DNA of 64,000 bases from Prostheceraeus crozeri (taxonomy: Eukaryota; Platyhelminthes; Polycladida; Euryleptidae). The translations under genes were made by a program, and so were the position numbers. The notes under the pieces were generated by a model. That model worked only from the letters and a program-made list of their open reading frames with translations, did not search any database and had not been told where the DNA came from. The DNA is taken from NCBI GenBank assembly GCA_907163375.1, contig CAJQUW010009212.1, positions 49,620 to 113,619 of the forward strand, read 5' to 3'. Position 1 is the stretch's first letter; each line of letters starts with the position of its first letter. Of this stretch, positions 54,505 to 64,000 are shown piece by piece.

Positions 54505-56365
54505 ATTGGGGCGCTTGGTACACGCGATTATCAGAAATTCGGGCGCTTCGCACATTATAACAATGATCAGGGCTCTCTGTACAAAGAGGGCGCTCTGTAA
54601 AAAATTCAAGCAAATAGGGCGCTTGGTACAATTTTATTTAGATCTTATTGCAAATATACTTATATATTAGTAAACAGGCATGTACCAGAACCAAAGTGCA
54701 TGAAACAGAAATTTTGAATTTTTAATAAGGGCTCTTGGTACAGTAGGGGTACAGGCGCTTTTATTAAAATGATCAAAACAGCTACAATATATAAAATATT
54801 CTATCTTGTGGTGTTCTATAATTCTTATATAGATTCTTGTATCACATAGGGCTAACTCAAATCATATTTTGCGACAAGTGTTGATGAATAAAATATTTGG
54901 GCCTATAACCTCAGCTGCAAGCCTTTTGAAAGGAAAATATCAATGCTTGTCTTAGACCGTGTTTTTTATAATTACATCAAAATTTGACTTTGTTTAGTCA
55001 AATCCAATAATGTATCTACGTCTATCAGCAATAATGCATCACGTGATGAAATATTATTTTTACTTGTTATGTCGATGATCTTCAACTAAACAAAAATGAT
55101 TTCTATGCAGCATTTCTAAAATGATCGATACAATGTGTGTACTTCATCTTACAATTTCTATGCTTCTCATGAAATTATCAAAGAAAGGACATGTCACATG
55201 TATAGGTATGGCAAACTTCCAATACACAATTAAACCAAGCATTCGTAGCAGAAGAATAAAAAATTGGATCATCCAACATGTCAATTTGAGACGCGAATTC
55301 GTCCCAATGAACTGGTCATGTGACATCGCGAAATGATTCTACGAATTCTAGGAACATGCCTTTAATAGTATCGGTTAGTGCATAGCTCCTCATTGGCTTC
55401 AAGTAGTTGCTACTGGCTGTCACGTTTGCCAGTTTGCATTGTTCCACATTGATGAAATCACTGTCATTACTATTTTGTATGCTAGCACCATTAACCAATA
55501 TCATTGCTGCTAGCATACGGAAAATTTCCAATGCGATAAATCTTGCAAAAATAAGTTTGGTTTAATGCGAATAGTTAATAGGGATAAGCGAGAAACTTTT
55601 CTAGAGTTAATTTTTTTCATATTTTATTGAATGTGTACACAGAGCCCAATAATTTTATTATCACATTTTTTGTTCAACCATGTCGATATAACACCGTAGC
55701 AGAGATAATCGATCCATATTGTAGTTATAGATGAAGGACAACTAGCCCTACATGTACAAGTAATATGGAGCTTCAATTCATCATAGATATCAAATGAAGA
55801 TGGGAGTGCGCTACGTACAACAGCGACTCCCATTGGAGTGCGCTTGGTACAAATCAGGGATGCGGAGTCGGAGTCGTACGCACCAAGGGTCACATCAGAG
55901 ACAAAAATTAAATGCTTTTTTGTTTGAGAACATTGCCTCTTAGCCCTGACGTTAATCGTGTGTGATAGGTCTTCTAAAGCGCATATTAGAATCGAAAGTG
56001 AACTCAAATTTTTTTGGAAAGCATGGGCCTTTTCCTGCCTGGTAGAGACTGAAGCAAAGCCGTGTGAAGCACACATCAAGAAGATGGGAGGAGCCGAGTC
56101 GCATGCATCTAACTGAAAGCGACATTTGATAAACTTTCATCGAAAATGATTGATAATTGATGCAGCAATGATTGTTCAGGTAAGCCTATAATGATCTATG
56201 ATGTAGGCTACCAGTTTATTTTTAAAAAAACTAGGCTTTATATACTTGCCACCCGGAGTCGGAGTCCTATCAACCCCCGGAGTCGGAGTCCTATCAATAT
56301 GATAGGACTCCGCATACCTGGTACAAATCGCCTCCTATTCACGCCATAGTACCAAGCGCCCTAAT
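54505..56365. mobile_element. TIR element with recurring GGCGCTTGGTAC motif
   Basis: The ends are inverted: ATTGGGGCGCTTGGTAC at 54505 and GTACCAAGCGCCCTAAT ending at 56365. The motif or variants recur inside at about 54540, 54588, 54612, 54728, 55832 and 56315, always near one of the two ends. A minus-strand frame (55531-55316, MEIFRMLAAMILVNGASIQN) and its continuation beyond one stop (VHWDEFASQIDMLDDPIFYS to CDMSFL) may be a relic gene, but I do not recognise it. Another minus frame (56079-55624) covers a repeated GGAGTCGGAGTC tract and looks spurious. Superfamily unknown. Confidence 0.65.
56257..56298. repeat. Two tandem copies of a 22-bp GGAGTCGGAGTCCTATCAA unit
   Basis: CGGAGTCGGAGTCCTATCAA occurs twice in tandem. 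An inverse TGATAGGACTCCG follows, so the segment can fold back. A related GGAGTCGGAGTCG lies near 55864. It is part of the right side of the GGCGCTTGGTAC element. Confidence 0.8.
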
Positions 56366-56783
56366 TTTTATTATTAATGCACTATCATAGCCACAAATAA
56401 ATCGTGTAATACAAAAGATTGGCAATCTATTAAGTTGCAAGCTAGCCACTTTATGCAAATATTCCTTCCATCCTACTTTCTCATCAACTGAATTTAAATG
56501 TCAGAAATACAGTTAGAAAAATAATTTATAATATACATAAAACAAAACGTCAAATCTGTCCAGATTTACTGAAAAATACAAATAGATCACTTTAGGCATT
56601 AGACTGAGAATTAATGCTTCCATTTGCGTCGATTTCTTTCATCTTTGCTTCATATTTCTTTCCAAACTTTATGTCCAAAAACAGCGAAAGGCTGCAAGAG
56701 AGGGAAAAATCGCACACATGTAGCAAAAGACAACGCACGAGTATTCTAGATAGACTGCTAACCATTCTAAATATTTTAAGCTA
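56366..56783. other. Spacer
   Basis: AT-rich noncoding DNA between two elements. Nothing was recognised. Confidence 0.4.
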
Positions 56784-58437
56784 CAGTCCGTTTCATAAAA
56801 AGTGGATCATCCTAAAATTTTACTAAATAAAACATAAGTATGATACAGAAAGCATTTTTCTTGTTATTTCATGTCCCTAATATATTTAAATGTCCTTATA
56901 TAATCTGATAAGCTATGATACAGTAACGGTTCTTAAGAACCTAATATTTTGTGGCCCTACCCTTATTGTCAATGACATTACCAATTCGTCTAGGCATTGA
57001 TTCGATGATATCGTTGATTTTTGACTGATCTAACTTTCTCCACTCTCTTTTTAACAGTGACGTAAGTTGTGATACGCCATCTGTAGGTAGCAGTGAACGA
57101 CGAACGTTACGTTTTAGAATATTCCATACATTTTCTATGGGATTCAGATCAGGAGATCGAGCTGGCCAAGATAATGTCCTAAGCCCTAATTGAGACTTGC
57201 ATAAGTTGACTCTACTACTCCTGTGACACGTAGCATTATCATCCATAAATAACCAAGTCGATGGATCACCAAGTTGATCTGTCATTTGGCCAATATTCAT
57301 TCGTAAAACATTCACATAGCGTTCAGAATTCATGGTTCCTTGCTGCATGTGAAGTTCAGAGCGGCCATTGGTCCAAATGCTAGCCCAAATCAGTAGTCTC
57401 ACCACCTTGTACCCGGGGACAATGAAAATGTCTCGGAATTTCCTAATCAGATTTTATCCGTAATCTCAATCGACCATCACTATCCTTCAGACGGACTGAT
57501 GCCTCATCAGACCAGACAACCAGATCCCATTGATTTCGCCACTGACAATGACTCATTGCCCATCTGAGACGTCTTTTTGTATGCTGATCTGATAATTCGA
57601 TCTGAGAGGGCCTCTTACAGCTCTTGAAATTCGACTCAATAAGTCTTCTACGAATAGTGGACTTAGAAATAGACGAGTCTAGTGCAGTCATCTCAGTTAA
57701 CGAGAGACTTTGATCAACTTTAACAAATCTCAAAATAAGGCGGTCTCTACGTTTGGATGTTTTGCGTGGACGGCCAGAGCCCTCTTTACGACAGAGTCGA
57801 AAATCATCATTATGCCATCGATGCACATTTGTGTAAGGGACATTTAGTCGCTTGCTTGTAGCTCGCAAAGAAAACCCTAGTTCTAGCAAGGCTCACACTT
57901 TGCCTTTTGTGAATGCGATCTCGTTATTGTTCATTTGTGCTTTGTATTGTTTTCAACCGTTAAGAGATAGATTTCTAGCTGAAAGCAATCAGGAGTGCTG
58001 CCAACACCACCGCAACGAAGTCAGGAAGCTATGGAACATGAAGTCCAGTTAATCACATGTAGCAGTTACATTATTGTTGATGAATAATGGTGCTATACTG
58101 GCTCTGATTGACCAATTTTCTTTATTTTTGTTTTGCTTGATAGCTTTTGGCTTGTAGAACAACATATTACATAACAAAGGAAACAAATGTAATTTTATAA
58201 GAGTGAGGTATGATTTTGTGTAACATTGCTAAATGAAGAACAAATTATCTACTACTTTTTTATCTATAACAGGAAAACAACTCAATATTCATGCTTGAGA
58301 CTTTCAACAATGATATTAGTAAGCACAACTGACATATCTTCCAAATTTCAGAGAAATTCGTTCAAGTTTGGCGGAGTTAGACAAAGTTGAAGTTAAGGCG
58401 ATGTTTAAGGGTGATCCATTTTTTATGAAACAATCTG
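56784..58437 (-). mobile_element. Tc1/mariner-type transposon, second family
   Basis: CAGTCCGTTTCATAAAAAGT at 56784 and the inverse ACTTTTT-like end TTTTTTATGAAACAATCTG at 58437 form terminal repeats of about 33 bp. TA flanks both sides (56782-56783 and 58438-58439). Length 1,654 bp. One transposase gene on minus. Directly right of it lies a 612-bp hAT-type MITE. Confidence 0.88.
56941..57934 (-). pseudogene. Tc1-type (DD34E) transposase, two or three small lesions
   Basis: ATG at 57934 reads MNNNEIAFTKGKV, then an in-frame TGA, then ALLELGFSLRATSKRLNVPY with the first helix-turn-helix. SGRPRKTSKRRDRLIL is the GRPR linker, followed by STIRRRLIESNFK. VVWSDEASVRLKDSDGR gives the first Asp. A one-base shift near 57446 leads to RDIFIVPGYKVVRLLIW. 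Next come TWLFMDDNATCHRSS (second Asp), WPARSPDLNPIENVWNILK (Glu) and the terminal VIDNKGRATKY. All three catalytic residues survive. Length near 330 is normal. Confidence 0.9.
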
Positions 58438-58511
58438 TAGTTTGGCAATTCCAAGCCGTACTGACGAGTACTTGTAGGGCAAAGCGTAGCGTCTACGGCA
58501 AGCGATTTTTC

Positions 58512-59123
58512 CACAGAATTAGATATTTTGTTCATCTGCTTCGGTTTGCTAGAAGTGCGATTTATTCGGAATCGATGGCACATCGAGGAACCTATTAAGT
58601 GGGCAAAAAGGAATTCCTAATACCTTACAGAGATAGGAAAAAAGTCGTGCGTCGCTTGCGGATTAATGTGAGTTCCAGCAAAGTGCTTCGATTGCCAAAA
58701 TTCCTTCAGATTCGAAGAATTCAGATCATTGCGCACAAGTTTTCTCCATAATGTTGACCCTTCCGATCATTATTAAAGAAAGCAGCAGGCGTACGAAAAT
58801 TAGTTCACTAGATGATTTCACATCCTCTCCTCGGCATTTCTCACTGTAGAGTGCATACACTGAATCGAATGCTGGCCAAGACAGGGATGTGTGTTTTGGT
58901 GTGTGCGAAGTGATATCATAGCACGCACGGATCACTCACTGGCTCTGGTGTCCTCTGCTGACGGCTTATTGTTTGCCATTTCCAATAGCAAGCGATACAC
59001 GAATTATCCATTCGAGAAGGAGCAAGTTGTCTAATTCTGTGATGTGCCACTTCGATATTAAGGTTAGATATGATTCTTCCTTTCTAGGAAACCGAAGCGC
59101 GCGCAGATGAATCTAATTCTGTG
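58512..59123. mobile_element. hAT-type MITE, 612 bp, with 8-bp target duplication
   Basis: Flanked by GATTTTTC at 58504-58511 and 59124-59131. Ends CACAGAATTAGAT and ATCTAATTCTGTG are perfect inverted repeats. Same length as 47364-47975 and about 95% alike, so both moved recently. Noncoding. Confidence 0.92.
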
Positions 59124-59131
59124 GATTTTTC

Positions 59132-59576
59132 ATACGTGCGTAGTGGTGCCAGGAGCAATTCCCATTGAAATATCATTTCGACCTCTTGAAAGCAGGAGGC
59201 ATTGAATTGTCAAATCGACCCTCCTAAGTCATCTGACAGCAGTTGCTATCGTTAATCTTTTTTAAGACTTGCTTTCTATAGATAAGTCTTTTAACACTGA
59301 TGAAATAATATTCATGTAACTGGAATATTCTCCTCAAAAAGCTGTCGATGCAGCAGTAATCAAATCATTACCTAATACACTTTTTGAGTTGACGACAATG
59401 CTACGCTTGTCAAAGGATATCACACTATTTTCTTTCTCGGCTACGTTTTAAGATAAGAGGTGTTTCAGTGAAGAGTTTTCTCATCAAAACATGCTCTTGG
59501 TATCTGCTATGAACCTGCTCAAATCCATAATCTGTCTGTTTAAACCTTTGTGTCTAACAGAGCATTGTTGGACAGT
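59132..59576. other. 3' flank of the SLC46-like exons
   Basis: Would hold the 3' untranslated region of the minus-strand transporter. No coding sequence was recognised. Confidence 0.4.
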
Positions 59577-60250
59577 TTACCTGATGAATGTCGACGCCAC
59601 AAATGCAGTTGCAGCCAATACCAGAAACGTAAAACCTGGGAACCAACTAACAGTTGTTCCATAAATCAGATTGACGACTGTTGTTCCAAACAGACTTGTA
59701 ACCGATTCTGCGAAGGAAATGCTAGCAAACATGGCGCCTGAAGAGATAAAAAGAATATAGAGAGCGAGAGTTAATTCATCTCATTCATAAAAGAAAACTC
59801 CCATTACTCGACGATGGGCCTATGCAGAGATGCAAAAATTGTACAATTTTTTATCTTTGAAGAAATACTTCAAACAGGGAATTTTTATCATTCTCATGCG
59901 ATGATGAAAATTATCTCAGCAGTCATTCGTAATAGAATATAATGCTTACTAATTTAAATTATTAGTTAAAGTAGTCCTAATGAGGACTGATGGCGTTCTC
60001 CAATCCGCAAGTGTACAAAGGCAATGCTACTGTAACCATTGTATTAATCAGTTCTTAAAATAACTCGATGGAGTTTTCTTGTGGCAACGAATTAAAATTA
60101 ATCAGCTTTGCACAATAACTGGTAAAAATGGAAATCTTCATACTTGTAGCACTACTCACTCTTGCTGTTAATATACTACCACCATAGATTCCAAACATTG
60201 CCGCATACACGTTCAAAACAGACGTCGAATACACTGTACCGATACAGATG
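59577..60250 (-). CDS. SLC46-like transporter, last two exons
   Basis: The upstream exon, 60250-60144, starts after a pyrimidine-rich CTATCAG and reads ICIGTVYSTSVLNVYAAMFG, then IYGGSILTARVSSAT. It ends one base into a codon at a GTATGA donor. The last exon, 59737-59577, starts after TTCAG and, in phase 1, reads AMFASISFAESVTSLFGTTV, VNLIYGTTVSWFPGFTFLVL, AATAFVASTFIR and TAA. The WFPGFTFL segment and the preceding A-(M/L)-FA block are the SLC46 signature of the last two membrane helices, exactly the part missing from the exons at 5863-6964 and 16730-17834. Because those lie downstream, this must be a third gene whose large first exon is right of the window or absent. The last exon is solid; the upstream one is plausible. 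The intron is 406 bp. Confidence 0.7.
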
Positions 60251-61399
60251 CTGATAGTGGAAATAGAATAAGACAATGGTCAACATAGGTTAAGGAAATT
60301 AAAAATGGATATTATAAAACAACAGGAAAACGTTGGATAAAAATTGGAAAAGTGGAGGTAAATCATAGAACTACAATGATACTTCTACACCGATTACAAG
60401 TGAACTAATTGTCCACTATAACTGAGACTACACATGGTGAATAATGGAAAGTGATAATGGACGCAAACAATAGAACTCTCTATAGTAAGCTGTTTAGTAA
60501 ACACTCTACTACACGGAAAACAATCGAACTATACACACTATAGCTAAGACTACACATGGAAAATGTTATGCCTCCACTTGAATTTGTTATCGCCAGTTTC
60601 CTAATCTGCCTATAATACTTCATGGAATCCAACATTTCTTCATTTGTCTTCATCCACAATGATGTGATTTGAAATACAATACTTGGCCCACTACTTCAGC
60701 TACTGATTAATGACTCATGCTATTCATAGAGTCATCAACTACCTCTAAGATTCAAGAGGTTTCATTTGCTACATAACATATCTTGCGCATTCTTCTGTGC
60801 GTACGGCAAAAGACACGTACGCACACCAATTTATGCAACTTTGTCGCAGTTGCTTCTTCCTAAAACGAAAATTGATACAAATTGATAGAATGTCCTTAGA
60901 TGAAATTTATCGACACATCGATACTTGATGAAACTATAATTGTATTAATCACAACCAGATATTTCATCCTCGGCGTGGAATGTGCTAAATTTGAGCTTAA
61001 TTCCTTACTAATCCATTAGCACATGTCGAAACCCAGAAAGGAAAAAAGATCAAGAGATGAGAGCAATGATATGTAGTTCTCATCTCTTGAATGTATTCCT
61101 TGCGATGGACCTTTCTCAAGCGCTGAATTCACCCGACGGACTCGGCTACCACCATGAGGTAAAACTACAGCTAAGTTGGGTACGCTCTCAGAAGTCCGAA
61201 CGCCAATCCTATGCAGTGATATCTCCTCTATGTCTACCAATTACATCGAGCAATTGCTCAAGACTGTGAGTATTTGTATATTTTCTTTTATGTACATTTT
61301 ATATACTTACATTATATTTCAATTTCAAGAGAATTATATTTCAGTGGCGTTTGGTTACATGACTGCAAGACCACTTTACAATGATAATAAAAGCATAGA
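60251..61399. other. Spacer or intron; no exon recognised
   Basis: If the SLC46-like gene is real, this is part of an intron. I saw no large first exon here. Noncoding and AT-rich. Confidence 0.4.
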
Positions 61400-61597
61400 C
61401 TAAAAGAATGAAAGTTCATGAAAGTGATTCTTAACCTGTTTCTTGAACTCACAAAGACTGTCAATTTGCCTGAGATGAGAAGGAAGACCATTCCAGGCAC
61501 GTACTGCAGCAACGATAAAAGATCGACCTCCCAAGGTCGGTCGACGAATTCTGGGAACCACAATGAACCACTTGAATTTGCTTTGAAGGTTCAACAA
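61400..61597 (-). pseudogene. C-terminal fragment of a LINE-type retrotransposon protein
   Basis: The 65-codon frame reads VPRIRRPTLGGRSFIVAAVR, AWNGLPSHLRQIDSLCEFKK and QVKNHFHEL. The RSF-V-A-(A/P)-W-N-LP-x-LR-x-x-SL-x-x-FK pattern is the familiar end of CR1/L2/RTE-like open reading frame 2. Nothing further upstream is readable, so it is a 5'-truncated relic. Confidence 0.8.
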
Positions 61598-62023
61598 TAC
61601 AATGGAAGTGATGCTTGATCTTACGAAATGGCTTGTTGAGATGTTTCAGTTATTTCTTAGAGGTTGTTTGCTCTTTAGAAGTAGGGTCGACTAGCCGTTA
61701 TATGTATTACATTTCCCACTCTGTAGTAAGGTAAGAAACTCGATGTTTTAAGTATTATTTCATATTCATACGCTCTTGATTTCAATTTCAGCCTAATTTC
61801 TTACACGATTTTCCACTAGGGTAGTTGATTAATTTTGGTTTCTCCCGTTTCCTGAATTCTTCTAATTCTTTTAACCGTGTCGTGTTTTAATTTAGTTACG
61901 ATCAGATGTTGTGTTCTATATGAATCAATCACAACAACATAGAATTGAATGAATTTAATTATGAATTTAAAATAACTATCACTTCAATCATAGACGTACA
62001 TTCTAGCAGGATTTCAGATTTCT
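61598..62023. other. Spacer
   Basis: AT-rich, nothing recognised. Confidence 0.4.
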
Positions 62024-62645
62024 TTCACAGAATGATGTACACCCTATGCCTACTGCGAATCGGCACGTCTGCCGAGTTCTAGTGAGTTCCTCTTCTTGTC
62101 AGACAGGATCAAAGAAAAACACCTCTAAATCCAATGGGACACAGATTGCAGCTTTTGGCTAAAATTAAATGTTGTATGTTTTCTCTGATTAAAGGAAAAG
62201 TACTAATCCCAGAGTCATAATTTTTGGCATGAAATGTCTTCAGGTCATTTCCTATGATGTGCATGTGCTGTTATCATGCATCTGATCGGCAATGTATGTG
62301 AGAATGCGGTTGAATGTGGATAAAGTTGCTCAAAATGTTTGTGTTTGCCGACATTAGGAGGCTCGCCAAATCTAAATGTGTCTAGCTTCATAGATAGAAG
62401 TGCATGAACATGAAAGGAAACGACCTGAAGACATTTCATGCCAAAAATTATGACTCTGGGCTTAGTACTTTTCGTTTAATCAGAGAAAACATACAAAATT
62501 TCATTTTAGCCAAAAACTGCAATATGCGTCTCATTGGATTTACATGTGTTTTTCTTTGATCCTGTCTGACAAGAAGAGGAACTCACTAGAACTCGGCAGA
62601 CGTGCCGATTCGTAGTAGGCATATGGTGCACATCACTCTGTGAAT
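62024..62645. mobile_element. Foldback element, arms of about 240 bp
   Basis: 62024-62265 and 62405-62645 are inverted copies: TTCACAGAATGATGTACACC at the left edge, GAACTCACTAGAACTCGGCA and CATGCCAAAAATTATGACTC in the right arm. About 140 bp of loop remain. No coding capacity and no sure target duplication. A single-arm relative lies at 7330-7490. Confidence 0.85.
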
Positions 62646-64000
62646 GTCTCACTTTCGGCCTCGTTCTGGCTGCCGGAGTAGTCGCACTATAGTGTTATTG
62701 TTCTGATGACGGCTGGTCGTTAGCCGCTATGCGTTAACAAGTCAATAGAAGAAGTCCATATCGTGCAACCATCGTGTTCTTCCCATTAAAAGTGACATAA
62801 CGCTTTTTACTTTATTTTAGCGCATCTTTTTGCGAATTAGCGCATTGACGCGCACTCACGAGAATTCACCTCACTTGATGAACTGCTGCTGTTCTCTCTC
62901 TCTTGATCATGCTGCTTTCAGCTTGGTTTCTTAGCATCATAAATATTGTTTGTTGATTTAGGCTACAACACCGATATTAGCATTGATATGTAGAACGTTC
63001 TTAGCTATAGAAACATCAATGAAACGTCAATTTTTCGACAAAGTGTTTACAGCACCATTAAGCTCCAAGTTTTCTCAGCCTCAGAGATAGCAACAGAATT
63101 CTGACTCCACACACCAAGAACGACAGCTCAGGAAGATGGCTAACTCTATCGCTCAGCACAACGTCAAAATCAAACGCAGGTCTGCGAGTCGATCTTTAAC
63201 AAACTAAGCGTTTTTGACAAGCTCCGTTTTAAATAATTTGACGTATAAATCAGAACAAATTTCTCGTACCATGGCCACGCTTGATCTCTTTAGTGGAACT
63301 CATCAAGACTGGAACACAGCGATCATTGGAATAAGAGAGAAAGTAAATACAGTTCAAAGCATGTGCACTGTAAATTTCGTTATTGGACGTTATTGGAAGT
63401 TAATTAAGAAATCAATGAATCGTTTCGGGTCTGCATACAAATAAAATGATAATCACTTGTTACTTACAATTCAAAAGTACAGTGTTTGCATAAATGTATA
63501 ATAAATAAAAGAATGAAATATGTACGAATATGGCGACTGAAAAATGCATAAATAATAGCACAGACGGAGAAGTAATCTAAATCGTTTCTTCTGAGCACAT
63601 GAGTCTGGTTGAAGCTGACAGATGGTCAGGCTGTCGATGATCGACAGATGAATACGATCTTTGGCCTGCTTGTGTGCTGTGAAGCCCATGTCTTGGGTCA
63701 CAAGAAGATTCATTTTCTGATGCCATATCATGAGGTGACGTGGTACTGTCAGGCGTGATCATCGCACGAGATGATTGTTTTGATTTATGCGTCAAATTAT
63801 TTATTTACGAAAAAGCTCCGTTTTGTCAAGGATTTCACACGTGAAAATGCCAAATTTGTGAAATCTGTTTTGGCAACTCATCAGAAGAAGCTTCTAAAAC
63901 TACACATCCAAGATATGATACATGCGCATGAAACCACTGTTAACAATCATTCATAGTACAAATTGAACGCACGACCAGCTTGATATCTTGAAAACTGGGT
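62646..64000. other. Spacer with a decayed ribozyme-like hairpin
   Basis: CTGATGACGGCTGGTCGTTAG at 62703 forms a hairpin CGGCT/AGCCG after a CTGATGA word, as in the Penelope tails, but the GAAA is replaced by CTAT. No gene was recognised in the rest. Small frames on both strands have no domain features. Confidence 0.4.

Noticed and set aside
55624-56079. Minus-strand 151-codon frame inside the GGCGCTTGGTAC element
   Set aside because: It runs through repeated end motifs and a GGAGTCGGAGTC tract; no family features. Kept only as a remark under the element.
62703-62731. Hammerhead ribozyme at 62.7 kb
   Set aside because: CTGATGA and a 5-bp hairpin are present but the required GAAA is replaced by CTAT.

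Overview
The window reads as euchromatic but heavily transposon-colonised DNA from a metazoan, most likely a marine invertebrate. Genes are split by short GT-AG introns and AT-rich spacers are long. Mobile DNA comes from many classes: Penelope-like elements, piggyBac, Harbinger, Tc1/mariner-like, non-LTR retroelements, hAT-type MITEs and foldback elements. The short palindrome-like word TAGGCCTA and its variants recur across the window, a habit I associate with echinoderm and other marine deuterostome genomes. That is only a weak hint and I do not name a species. No rRNA, tRNA, CRISPR or bacterial operon structure was seen.

Host genes: the only convincing host genes are three pieces of SLC46-like (proton-coupled folate transporter-like) major facilitator genes, all on the minus strand. 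Two are paralogous 1.1-kb first exons (5863-6964 and 16730-17834) that end at the same codon, in the same phase, with the same GTAAGT donor. The third piece is two 3' exons near 60 kb (60250-60144 and 59737-59577). I could not find downstream exons for the first two.

Layout. 0-3 kb: two near-identical, head-to-head, 5'-truncated Penelope-like elements. 4-10 kb: a TIR MITE with a 10-bp minisatellite, the first SLC46-like exon, and a small Penelope derivative that keeps only a GIY-YIG nuclease between inverted arms carrying hammerhead-like motifs. 11-17 kb: dispersed repeats, a broken piggyBac, a TIR element with arrays of CCCAAGA, and the second SLC46-like exon. 20.5-30.6 kb: two Harbinger elements in opposite orientation, each with a Myb/SANT-like gene and a nuclease gene. 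One is broken by a 680-bp palindrome; the other is nearly intact. 31-42 kb: transposase relics, a non-LTR retroelement cut by a small inverted-repeat element, and a 2.5-kb TIR element carrying a poorly characterised multicopy protein family with transposase-like features. 43-45 kb: a satellite of 165-179-bp units. 46-59 kb: a third Penelope relic, a 612-bp hAT-type MITE present twice with perfect 8-bp target duplications, an unusual RING-H2/helix-turn-helix/DDE transposase gene whose intron holds a complete Tc1-like element, a GGCGCTTGGTAC-repeat TIR element, and a second Tc1-like element. 59-64 kb: SLC46-like 3' exons, a non-LTR tail and a foldback element.

The best candidates for something undescribed are (i) the RING-H2/HTH/DDE gene at 50.5-53.3 kb flanked by mirror-image arrays of 28-30-bp repeats, (ii) the 37.2-39.7 kb TIR element whose only gene belongs to an uncharacterised multicopy family, and (iii) the hammerhead-flanked, RT-less Penelope derivative at 8.8-9.85 kb with a 12-bp target duplication. 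All lesions, exon joins and family calls are read by eye from the sequence; no database search was run.
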